From contig BRYA01001467.1 in assembly GCA_030267965.1 (NCBI GenBank), positions 1 to 17,748 of the forward strand: 17,748 nucleotides of DNA. Reading direction: 5' to 3'. The DNA comes from Triparma columacea (lineage: Eukaryota; Sar; Bolidophyceae; Parmales; Triparmaceae). Shown here in pieces: positions 8,612-17,748 of this stretch. The position numbers and the translations under genes are program-made. Numbering within the stretch: position 1 is the first letter of the stretch; every line of letters begins with the position of its first letter. The notes below the pieces were generated by a model, which was given only the letters and a program-made list of their open reading frames with translations, searched no databases and was not told the DNA's origin.

Positions 8612-10424
8612 ATGGCGTCCGCAATGAAGCTTCCGCATTGCCTGTCGATTCCAAACACGAGGATCAGCTACGTTCTCGAGGAAGAGCTCGGGAGGGGAAG
8701 CTTTGGGGTTGTTTACAAGGCTTCTGGAAGAGTCGGGCAAGGGGATGGAATGGGTGGGTGGGTGGCGGTGAAGTGCGTGGATCTGGAATCGACGGCGGAC
8801 GACTTGGAGGACATCCAGAGGGAGATCACAATGCTATCCATGATATCATGTCCCTATTTGACTACATACCATGGGAGCTATGCTGTTGGGGAGGTGAGGG
8901 GGGGGTGGCAGGGGGTGGCAGGGGGTGGCAAGGGAAGCGAGAGTGTTGGAGTACAACGAGACGGCTTCAAAGTCAATGCCGCAGAAAGCGGTGGTGGTGG
9001 TGTGCGTGTGTGTGTGTTTGTGTCTGTTTGTTTGTCTGTGTCCAACGTGGATGGTATGGGTTGGAGCTGTTTCCTCAATCACTCATCACTTCATTCATCA
9101 CTTCGCCCTTTGCAGTGCCTTTGGATCATCACAGAGTACGTGGACGGGGGAAGCTTCGGGGGGGGGAGGAAGGTGGGGGTGGAGGGAGCGGCTTGGGTCT
9201 TGGCGGGGCTACTAAAGGCGATCAAGTATCTGCACGGGGAGAGGAGGATACATCGGGATGTGAAGGGTGCAAATGTTTTGGTGGGAAGGGAAGGGGAGGT
9301 AAGTGCGGTTGCAGGCGAGCGAAATTAGCTGCTGAGAGTGTCTGTGCTTGACCTAACGCATACTCTTCACAAAACAATAATTTGCCCGCATCTCAGGTCA
9401 AACTCTGCGACTTTGGAGTTGCTGCCCAGCTCACGGACACAATAACCAAACGACGAACGTTCATAGGGACGCCTTATTGGATGGCTCCCGAGGTGATAAG
9501 GCAGAGCAAGTATGACGAGACCGCAGACATTTGGAGCATCGGCATCACTGCGATTGAGATCATCAGGGGTTCGCCACCATTTGGAAACGTTCACCCTGTC
9601 AAGGCTTTGTTCGCGATCCCCAAGAACTCACCACCCAGGCTCAAGGAGGGGGAGGGTGGAGATGGAGGGATGGACGACTTTGTAGAAAAGTGTTTGCAGA
9701 TGGAACCGGGTGATAGGTGGGACGCTGGGAGACTGTTGGAACACAGATTCATCAAAGGGGCGGGGGAGAAAGGGAGGCTGGAAGTTGGGAGGGAGGCGGG
9801 GGAGCGGGATGGGGTTGGGGCGGTGGGGGAGGGGAAAGGGAGTGGGGGGGGGGTTGGGGCGGATGGGGGGGCGGACGGGCAGGCGCCGACGATAATACAA
9901 CAGAACAAGAAAAAAGGGGGGAGGGCGCACGGGAGGATAAAGTCGAGCGCGAGCCTGACGAGGACAGGGAGGGGGGTAACGGACGACAAGTTCTGGGTTT
10001 ATGACGAGGAGGAAGGGAGGGGGAGCGAAGGGGGTAATGATGCCTGGGTCGAGCTCAGTAGTGCGTATCGTAGTACAATCGAACCGGCAGTCAAGTCGAT
10101 CGGGGCTGTAGATGGGGATGTCGAGGAGGGGATAAGGATGTTGAGGAAAGGTGAGAGCAAGGCGAGCACGAAGCGAGACGCGCAAAGCAAAGAGCAGAAA
10201 TTATGTTAGTGGTATGCCACTAGAAACACTTACGCCTTCGACCGCTTTTCTGTACTATCGCGCTCTCCCTGCCTCTTCAAACAATCCTCGCCCACTTCCC
10301 ACCTCCTCTCGTTGCAGCGTTTGAGAACCTAGACAGGGTCACGGGGGGTAAGAGCAGCGAGGTATTTATGACGCAAGTGGTTGAGAACATCGTGAACGGG
10401 GAAGGAGAGGGCGACGACGGTTGA
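8612..10424 (+). CDS. STE20-family protein kinase, GCK-III (MST3/MST4/YSK1) type
   Basis: Exons are 8612-8893, 9116-9298, 9397-10150 and 10318-10424, giving 441 residues. The kinase domain covers about 20-270. Visible features are the glycine loop GRGSFGVVYKA (27-37), VAVK with Lys54, an alpha-C Glu at 71 in DIQREITML, HRDVKGANVL with catalytic Asp142, DFG at 160-162, and the STE20 signature GTPYWMAPEVIRQ at 179-191 followed by ADIWSIGITAIEI. The VEKCLQMEPGDRWDA segment closes the domain. A Gly-rich, low-complexity linker (about 275-345) leads to a C-terminal helical segment (AFENLDRV to FMTQVVENIVNG) resembling the GCK-III region that dimerises with CCM3/PDCD10. These kinases act in Golgi, cell-polarity and STRIPAK signalling in opisthokonts; the local role is inferred. 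The gene is co-oriented with HSP70, whose ATG is 115 bases downstream of the stop. All catalytic residues are present. Confidence 0.92.
8901..8930. repeat. (GGGGGTGGCA)3 in kinase intron 1
   Basis: Three perfect 10-base units lie 7 bases past the 5' splice site of intron 1. Together with the following AGGG they give four G-runs with 5-6 base loops on the sense strand, which fits a G-quadruplex pattern. Confidence 0.9.
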
Positions 10425-10538
10425 AAAAGAAAGATTGGTTGTTGCAATTGAAAAGCTTCTCCACGAGTCACAAAGAGTTCTGAAGAACATTGTCTCAAAA
10501 TTTGTGTTTCACAAACTATAACCGCAAACTAAACTAAT

Positions 10539-11520
10539 ATGGCTCAAGGTAGGTGCTTACGGTTTTCAACACATTAAATAACGCTTGTAGATAATTTGTG
10601 AGCGAATTGAACTAGCAGAGGGACAAAAATTCATATCTGACGGTGTGTCCATCGGAACGTTTGATTTTTTATCTCTATTTGTGTTAGCGATTTGGTCTCT
10701 TTCGCCTCATTTTCTTCGTGCTTATATATCAATCAACATTGAACGACGGCGCAGAAGCGATGTGATACGAGATAATGGCAAAAAATGCAAACAAGAATCG
10801 ATTCACGAGTCCGGGTGGTGTCCTTTTGAGGCCTTTGGGGGGACTTTGGGGAAGGCTGCGGTCCTTGTGTGGTTATATATCGGTTATATGTGTGTGTGTG
10901 TGGTTATATGTTAGTGCGGCTAAAGAGATCAACCCCCCATCCCCCCAATCCCCCCCCACGGCTCGCTTCGCTCGCCACCTGCGGCGCTTGCGTTTGACCC
11001 TTAATGTCGGAAGTGGGGGGTGGGGTTAATCCTACAACAGCTTTCGTTAAGAATGGGTTGGGAATGTACAGGAGTCCTCTGCTGCCACCATAGCCCCCAC
11101 CCCAACCCCTTCAGCGGCTCGCTTCGCTCACCGCCCCCCCCACGGCTCGCTTCGCTCGCCGCGCTTCTAATTCTCACCCCATTCCCTCTTCCATTCCCCG
11201 CAGTAACTGGAGAATCAGTCGGAATCGACCTCGGAACCACCTACTCCTGCGTTGGAGTTTGGCAGAACGACCGTGTGGAGATCATCGCTAACGACCAGGG
11301 TAACCGCACCACCCCCTCGTACGTCGCCTTCAACGAGACCGAGCGTCTCATCGGAGATGCCGCCAAGAACCAGGTCGCCATGAACGCCTTCAACACCGTC
11401 TTCGATGCCAAGCGTCTCATCGGAAGGAAGTTCACCGACCCCTCCGTCCAGTCCGACATGAAGCACTGGCCTTTCAAGGTCGTCTCCGGACCCGGAGGAA
11501 CCCCCATCATCGAGGTTGAG

Positions 11521-11555
<35 letters not shown>

Positions 11556-12675
11556 GATCTCCTCAATGGTCCTCATCAAGATGAGGGAGATTGCCGAGGC
11601 CTACCTCGGAAAGGAGGTCAAGAATGCCGTCGTCACCGTCCCTGCCTACTTCAACGACTCCCAGAGGCAGGCCACCAAGGACGCCGGATCCATCGCTGGA
11701 CTCAACGTCCTCCGTATCATCAACGAGCCCACCGCCGCCGCCATCGCCTACGGACTTGACAAGAAGGGAGAGGAGAAGAATGTCCTCATTTTCGACCTCG
11801 GAGGAGGAACCTTCGACGTCTCTCTCCTTACCATCGAGGAGGGCATCTTCGAGGTCAAGGCCACCGCCGGAGACACCCACTTGGGAGGAGAGGATTTCGA
11901 CAACAGGATGGTCGACTACTTCCTCCAGGACTTCAAGAGGCGCTTCCGCAAGGATATGAGCAAGAACCAGCGCGCCCTCCGCCGCCTCCGTACCGCGTGC
12001 GAGCGCGCCAAGAGGACCCTCTCCTCCTCCACCCAGGCCCACATCGAGATCGATGCTCTCTTCGAGGGAGTCGACTTCAACTCCACCATCACCCGTGCTC
12101 GTTTCGAGGACCTTAACATGGACTACTTCAGGAAGTGCATGGAGCCCATCGAGAAGGTCATCCGCGACTCCAAGCTCTCCAAGGGAGCCGTCCACGAGAT
12201 TGTCCTTGTCGGAGGATCCACCCGTATCCCCAAGATCCAGACCCTCCTCTCCGAATTCTTCAACGGAAAGGAGCCTTGCAAGTCCATCAACCCCGACGAG
12301 GCCGTCGCTTTCGGCGCCACCGTCCAGGCCGCCATCCTTAGTGGACAGGACAAGTCCGAGAAGCTCTCCGACCTTCTCCTCCTCGATGTCACCCCCCTCA
12401 GTCTCGGACTCGAGACCGCCGGAGGAGTCATGACCACCCTCATCAAGAGGAACACCACCGTCCCTGCCAAGAAGACCCAGACTTTCTCCACCTACGCCGA
12501 CAACCAGCCCGGCGTGCTCATCCAGGTCTACGAGGGAGAGCGCTCCATGACCCGTGACAACAACCTTCTCGGAAAGTTCAACTTGGATGGCATCCCTCCC
12601 ATGCCCCGTGGACAGCCCCAGATCGACGTCTGCTTCGACATTGACGCCAACGGTATCCTCAACGTCTCTGCCGTC

Positions 12676-12707
<32 letters not shown>

Positions 12708-13179
12708 CATCACCAACGACAAGGGTCGTCTCTCCCAGGAGGAGATCGAGCGCATGGTCGAGGAGGCCGAGAAGTACAAGGCTGAGGACGATGCCAACAG
12801 GCACCGTGTCGAGGCTAAGAACCAGCTCGAGAACTACACCTACTCCATGAAGTCCACCCTCGATGACGAGAAGGTCGCTAGCCTCATCTCCGAGGAGGAG
12901 AAGACCGCCGCCAAGACCGCCCTTGACGAGACCATCAGCTGGCTCGACGCCAACCAGTCTGCCGAGAAGGAGGAGTTCGAGGAGAAGCAGAAGGAGCTCG
13001 AGGGCAAGGTCAAGCCCATCATCGACAAGCTTCAGGCTGCCGGAGGTGCTGCCGGAGGCATGCCCGGGGGCATGCCCGGAGGTATGCCCGGAGGCATGCC
13101 CGACATGGGAGGGGCCGGAGCTGGAGCTGCCCCCGAGCCCGCTGCCGACGAGGGACCTAAGATTGAGGAGATCGATTAA
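10539..13179 (+). CDS. HSP70: Cytosolic-type HSP70 chaperone
   Basis: Exon 1 is only 10 bases (10539-10548, MAQ plus one base), and exon 2 is 11204-13179. Together they encode 661 residues ending at TAA. The nucleotide-binding domain (about 1-385) has all three HSP70 signatures: [22 protein letters not shown] and [13 protein letters not shown]. The substrate-binding domain and helical lid follow, then GGMP repeats and a short C-terminus PKIEEID. Lack of a targeting peptide and the GGMP/EE-D tail mark it as a cytosolic ATP-dependent chaperone. The usual EEVD is EEID here. Codon use is extreme: C-ending codons for most residues, GGA for glycine and AAG for lysine, unlike the neighbouring genes, which fits high expression. 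The donor GTAGGT is the only one in the window that departs from GTRAG. The start at 10539 is chosen because MAQ joined to [11 protein letters not shown] matches the family N-terminus in length. The upstream in-frame ATG at 11020 inside the intron is rejected. Confidence 0.95.
10549..11203 (+). other. 655-base intron of HSP70
   Basis: This is by far the longest intron in the window, and it begins four codons into the HSP70 reading frame. It contains an AT-rich first half, a short GT run near 10888-10900, poly-C blocks, and three copies of an 18-base repeat. I see no gene or structured RNA in it. Confidence 0.85.
10959..11160. repeat. Three copies of CGGCTCGCTTCGCTCGCC in HSP70 intron
   Basis: Copies are at 10959-10976, 11115-11132 (one change, CTCACC) and 11143-11160. 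They are separated by C-rich DNA. The motif carries repeated CGCT/GCTCGC steps and can form a short CGGC/GCCG stem when followed by G. It does not occur elsewhere in the window that I noticed. Confidence 0.85.
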
Positions 13180-13382
13180 GGATTCCCGTCACCGTCGGAC
13201 AGCAGTGTCTTCTGACTTTCCGGGTACGAGAGTGGGGGTTACATTAATTGGGGAGTACAAAGAGAGATCTTAATGCTCCGATAAGTAGTTTCATCCACGA
13301 AAGATCAAGTTTCTGTTTTTTAATACCTTGGAAGTTTGCTCCTTCGGCACGTACCCCTCCCCCCTCTTGTAGAAAGCGCGCA

Positions 13383-13388
13383 TTTATT
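13383..13388 (-). terminator. Possible AATAAA polyadenylation signal of the PDE6D-like gene
   Basis: On the minus strand AATAAA occurs 47 bases beyond the final TAG of the PDE6D-like frame, within the convergent 256-base gap to HSP70. No clear AATAAA serves HSP70 itself. Many protists do not rely on this hexamer, so the call is weak. Confidence 0.25.
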
Positions 13389-13435
13389 GCAACATTAAGT
13401 TCCTATTCATTTTCATTGTCCTCCCCGTTGTCCCT

Positions 13436-14230
<795 letters not shown>

Positions 14231-14424
14231 GCGAGTTTTTGAAGAGTTCGGGAAAGAGGTCGGGGAAGTGAGGAAGGGACAAGGGAGGGCTTTGAAAGAA
14301 CACAAAAAATGAAGCATATATAGATCACTTTAGTAACCATTACTACAGGCTTAAAAACACAACAACAAATGTCCTCCCCCCCCCCCCCCATTCCCCCCCT
14401 TCGATCTCTCCTTCCAACCCTTTT

Positions 14425-15450
14425 CTATTCCTCCAACCTTCTCTGCCAAATCCTCCATCCCTCCTCACTCATGATCCAGCTCGCTAGAAAGTCGATTTTC
14501 AATTTCGCCTTCTTCCCCCTTTTCCTTTCCCCCTTAACCACCTCCCCACCTAGCCATCCTCTGACCTCCCATAGTGCCCTAATGACACCTCTCCTTCCCC
14601 CCCCCATAATATCCCTAACATCAACCTCTACATTTTCCCTCCCTTTCCTCCCCCCTCCTCTTTCATTAAATCTAGCCGTTACGTATCTCCACCCTCCCTC
14701 TACTCTTTCCTCCCCCCCCATCGCCGTGGAAGTCTTGAGTACCTCAGATCCCCTCCTCCCCCCAAGGCCTGATACGTGTGGTCCGAGTGTACCTGAGGTT
14801 CGAGATATGTAGACGTAGGAGGATATTACGTCGACTACTTCGGAGGTGACGTCTGTGTAAACTATTTCGGGCGAGGAAGTGGAGGTAAGGAGAGACGAGG
14901 GAGGGGTAGAACGAACGCTGGGGGGGGAGGGGAGGGGGGGGAAGGGGGGGGGGGAGGGTTACTACACATACATACACACGCACACGCACACGCAGAAGAC
15001 AAAGGTACTTCTTGGACAAACGTGCACTTCCAAAAGCTCCCCAAAACCCCCTTCTCACCTCTCGATTTGCTCCCTCTTGGCTTTCGGTAAGATGGTCAGG
15101 AACGGTTTTAGTTGTATAATATACTCAGTCAGACCTTCATGGTCGAAACCTTCAACCTCATCATCCCCAACCAATAGGTCCTCCTCCCAGAATCCTTTCC
15201 ATTCTTTATTCGCGTTATATCCCTTCTTCTTTTTAAAGTCTTCCCCCTCACCCCCGTTTGGACCTAGGATGGTATTTGCGAAATCCTCCCTCATACCCGA
15301 GGGTAGTTTCGTGAATAGCTCCTCGATCTGAAGGCGGGAATCTTCACCTAAATCATTGGAACACATCAAGTAAGCCATCTGCGCGGGCGGGGGGGGGGGG
15401 TGTTGGGTTTACGAGGGCGTGATTTTAAAGTGTGAGTTAGGTGTAAGAGT

Positions 15451-15488
<38 letters not shown>

Positions 15489-16082
15489 CGCCCTTAAAAA
15501 ATGTCTGTTCCGTGCTTTTTTTTGCGGCCTCACCTCCTCTAGAACGGCCTCTTCGTCTTCCTCATGCAATCCTCCTCCCTCCATATCCTCAACTCTCTTC
15601 CTCCTTTCCCTCTCAACCACATCGTTAACAGAACTCCTATCCTTCCCCTCCTTATCTTCTAACTTAATTACACCCTCAACCCTATCCTTCGCGAAAGCCT
15701 CGTGGCATAAGCCGTTGTTGTGGAGCTTGAAACAACGGGAACCGCAGATATTTGATGCTTGACATCGGGGACAGGTGTAAAGGGAGGAGGGGTTTAGGGG
15801 AGCTTGGAACTTACAGTGGGGGCAGGTGGGGGGGGAGGGAGATGATGGTAAGGAGGAGGATGATAAGGGAGACGGTGTAGAGGGGGACGATGTTGGGGGG
15901 GACAATATGGAGGATGTTGCAGGGGACAAAGAGGTGGTGGAGGATTTTGAGAGGAGGGAGTTAATGGTGAGGGTGGCTGTGTTGTATTCGTCTATTGATG
16001 TATTTGTTTGTTGGTATAGATTGGTCTTTTTAACGGTAGTATTATTATATGGGGATTTTTGGATGTTGAAAAGGGAAGCCAT
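14425..16082 (-). CDS. ZNHIT2: Zinc-finger HIT protein, ZNHIT2-like
   Basis: Exons 16082-15534, 15378-15059 and 14917-14425 close in phase (0, then 2) to give 453 residues and a TAG stop. Residues 1-85 are Ser/Thr/Pro-rich. The HIT zinc finger lies at 87-130: CPHC, YTCPRC, NICGSRCFKLH and GLCHEAF supply the ligands Cys87, 90, 104, 107, 113, 117, His121 and Cys126. An acidic stretch is followed by EELFTKLPSGMREDFANTIL and WKGFWEED, which fit the ZNHIT2 central region (a hydrophobic helix, then a Trp-rich segment). The C-terminal half is charged and less conserved. ZNHIT2 works with the R2TP/HSP90 system in assembling U5 snRNP and other RNP particles in the nucleus and cytoplasm. The zf-HIT domain is certain. 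Assignment to ZNHIT2 rather than another HIT protein rests on the region after the finger. Confidence 0.85.
15454..15483. repeat. (GA)15 microsatellite in ZNHIT2-like intron 1
   Basis: An uninterrupted GA run of about 15 units; on the coding strand it is a CT tract in the middle of a 155-base intron, well upstream of its C-rich acceptor. Confidence 0.9.
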
Positions 16083-16389
16083 CGAGAGAAAGGAGAATAG
16101 GAGGTAATTATTGAGAGATTGGGGAGGACAATGGGGGGGGGTGATGGAGAATACGACGATGGAGATAGCGGAGGCAAGGTGAGAGGAGTTAAACGGGGTG
16201 ACGAACTTGTTGTGATGGGTTCCTTCTGCTGCTGTTCCTGGCCCTCTTTTCCTCCTTTTCCTCCTCCTCTTCCTCGACCACTTTTGGGAGCTATATTATA
16301 ATATTGATTGTGTTTATAAATAGTGTATTTATTGTATACTATTGATATAATAGTGTATAAGAAGTCCCATATCGTAATATATCTAGGGT
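16083..16389. promoter_or_regulatory. Divergent spacer with AT-rich right half
   Basis: These 307 bases separate the ATGs of the ZNHIT2-like gene and the last gene. I see no gene here. The left part is G-rich, then a CTGCTGCTG and CCTCCTCTT pyrimidine tract. From about 16288 the DNA becomes very AT-rich with overlapping TATA-like words (TATATTATAATATTG, and TATACTATTGATATAATAG) up to the ATG at 16390. One of these could be the core promoter of the plus-strand gene, but I cannot choose between them. Confidence 0.5.
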
Positions 16390-17625
16390 ATGGAGGCATT
16401 TGAAGTAGTTTTAACAAGCAAATTGAATGCACTCATCGGGGCTGCTGAAGATTTTATCCTTCCTTCATCTCCTCATACTACCACTGATACACATTCTGAT
16501 GTACACACATCAAATATATCATCATCAACAGTGCTAGGAGGTGATAATGTAGGAGCTAATGTTGGAGATGCTTCAAAACCTTCACAAATAAATAGCTCTG
16601 CTTCGGGGGGAGGGGAAGGGACTTCTACATCTTCTGCTGTTGATACATCTCATAACCCTGCCGCTGATACATATAGACATAATGATAACAATAATGATAA
16701 TAGAAACAATAATAACGATAACAGAAACAACAATACGAGAGAGAGAGGAAACAAAATGAGAATAACACCAAAGGAAAGTATGATCGAAGAGGTGGAAAGA
16801 TTAGTTAAAGAAAAGGTGAGTACTTTAGACACTATTGCAGCTTAATTACAAGACAACAACAACTACAACACTCACTACCACCACTACAACACTCACACTC
16901 CACTACAACTACATCAACTAACCCCCAAAACACCCCAAACACAAACCAGCTGCAATCTCCCTCCACAACATCCCTACAAACAGGTGAGACTTAGGCCACA
17001 ACTTATGCCACAACTTATGCCACAACTTATGCCCCTCTCCCCCCCCTCCCTCACACCCCCCCCACTCCCTCCAGTCCACTCCCTCATCCGCTCTTCCTTC
17101 TCCACCGCCACCTGCAACCTCCACTACCTCCACTCCTCCTCCATGAACCCTGACCGTTCCCTCAACTCCTCCTCCTCCCCTCCCCTCTTCAACGTCGAAA
17201 ACCCCGCCAGCCCCAGGAAGCAGGTAACCCCAGGTTCCGACAAGAAGGAAAGGTCGTCCGAAGCCAAGGAATGGAACGACCGGGGCAGCACAAAAGTAAT
17301 GAAGAGAAGCTGCCTCTTCCTCTTCTACGCCCTCGCCAAAGTAGTCCACGCGGTCAGGGACACCACCCACCGCAAGGCCACCGAGGATTCAGACGTTGTT
17401 GAGTACGAGGTTCACCACCCGTACTCCCCCATAACTAAGCCCCCTCCCCCCCGCGTCGACCGTGAGGGAACACCTTTAACGGAGACTACCCAAAAGTACG
17501 AGGCGATACTGATCGAGGTTGTACCACTGGTTACGCACCTGGCGGGGAGGAAGGGGGAGGGACTTTTGAGACTTGGTGACAAACACTCAAGACCCGTAAG
17601 GAGGGTACTCATGTCACTGCAGAAG
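16390..17625 (+). CDS. Unrecognised protein with Asn-rich segment, 3' end beyond window
   Basis: I do not recognise this protein. The model is 16390-16815, 16950-16983 and 17075-17625, giving 337 residues before another GTGAGG donor; the gene continues to the right. Exon 1 starts with a plausible helix (EAFEVVLTSKLNALIGAAEDF), then a Ser/Thr/His-rich stretch and an Asn/Asp/Arg run at about 98-115, and ends in a helical segment (MIEEVERLVKEK). The 34-base exon 2 is inferred because joining exon 1 directly to 17075 meets a stop within 30 codons, whereas inserting it keeps 183 codons open. Exon 3 holds a hydrophobic helix (CLFLFYALAKVVHAVRD), a Pro-rich patch and another helix (YEAILIEVVPLVTHLAG). 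Exon 1 uses A/T-ending codons, while exon 3 is GC-rich. A possible next acceptor lies at 17742-17743. Confidence 0.6.
16996..17031. repeat. (CCACAACTTATG)3 in intron 2 of the last gene
   Basis: Three perfect 12-base units start 12 bases past the GTGAGA donor and fill over a third of a 91-base intron. Confidence 0.9.
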
Positions 17626-17748
17626 GTGAGGGGGGGGGGAGGAAATAACGACAACAAAGGGCAGCATACACTAACCACGAACGCAACCGAAACAATTATA
17701 CATTACCAAAAAACCTCACACACATCCCCCCCCCCCCGACCAGACCAA

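Noticed and set aside
10477..10488. GTTCTGAAGAAC palindrome upstream of HSP70 as a heat-shock element
   Set aside because: The GAA/TTC blocks do not have the two-base spacing of a canonical nGAAnnTTCn array, and only one such site is present. It may be chance.
10425..10538. tRNA, snoRNA or other structured RNA genes in spacers and the HSP70 intron
   Set aside because: I looked for cloverleaf arms and C/D box pairs by eye and found no convincing set; nothing was computed.
11563..12804. 413-residue open frame on the minus strand opposite HSP70
   Set aside because: It is an antisense shadow created by the strongly C-biased third positions of HSP70; the Leu/Gly/Asp/Val-rich product resembles no protein.
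11020..13179. HSP70 starting at the ATG at 11020
   Set aside because: The first 60 or so residues would be unrelated low-complexity sequence read from the intron's C-rich repeats. Splicing MAQ from 10539-10548 to 11204 gives the family N-terminus.

Overview
The window looks like nuclear DNA from a gene-dense unicellular eukaryote. Nine protein genes sit on both strands in 17.7 kb. Their coding regions are interrupted by short GT-AG introns (78 to 655 bases in the models below), and the non-coding DNA is full of poly-C and poly-G runs and microsatellites. Eight of the nine genes contain a known domain, and all of these domains are eukaryotic in type. The exact lineage cannot be read from the sequence. 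A small plant-type PH protein, a GT41 enzyme fused to a methyltransferase, and the compact intron style suggest an alga, perhaps a stramenopile, but that is inference.

Layout from left to right. Positions 41-1042 (minus) hold the 5' end of a PDZ-domain gene that runs off the left edge. Positions 1314-2059 (minus) hold a three-exon single-PH-domain protein like plant PH1. A 923-base divergent spacer follows, then a TTC5/Strap homologue (2983-5056, plus) whose last coding exon is duplicated in tandem with a 200-base period. Converging on it is a seven-exon gene (5186-8441, minus) predicted to encode a signal peptide, TPR repeats, an O-GlcNAc-transferase-type GT41 domain and a C-terminal SAM methyltransferase domain. 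It shares a 170-base divergent promoter with a GCK-III type STE20 kinase (8612-10424, plus). An HSP70 gene (10539-13179, plus) has a 10-base first coding exon, a 655-base intron and an EEID C-terminus. Converging on it is a PDE6D-like prenyl-binding protein (13436-14230, minus) interrupted by an in-frame TAA. A ZNHIT2-like zinc-finger HIT gene follows (14425-16082, minus), and then the start of an unrecognised gene (16390-17625, plus) with an AT-rich, asparagine-rich first exon.

The genes do not form a pathway. Protein folding and assembly recurs as a theme (HSP70, ZNHIT2, TTC5), along with signalling and lipid-anchor biology (PH, GCK-III kinase, PDE6D), but this probably reflects ordinary gene packing. 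All coding models were built by hand from open reading frame, splice-site phase and family similarity. In every multi-exon model the exon phases close exactly.

The items most worth a second look are the secreted-looking GT41-methyltransferase fusion with its 15-base microexon, the duplicated TTC5 terminal exon in which five of six substitutions are synonymous, and the PDE6D gene whose only defect is one TAA codon.
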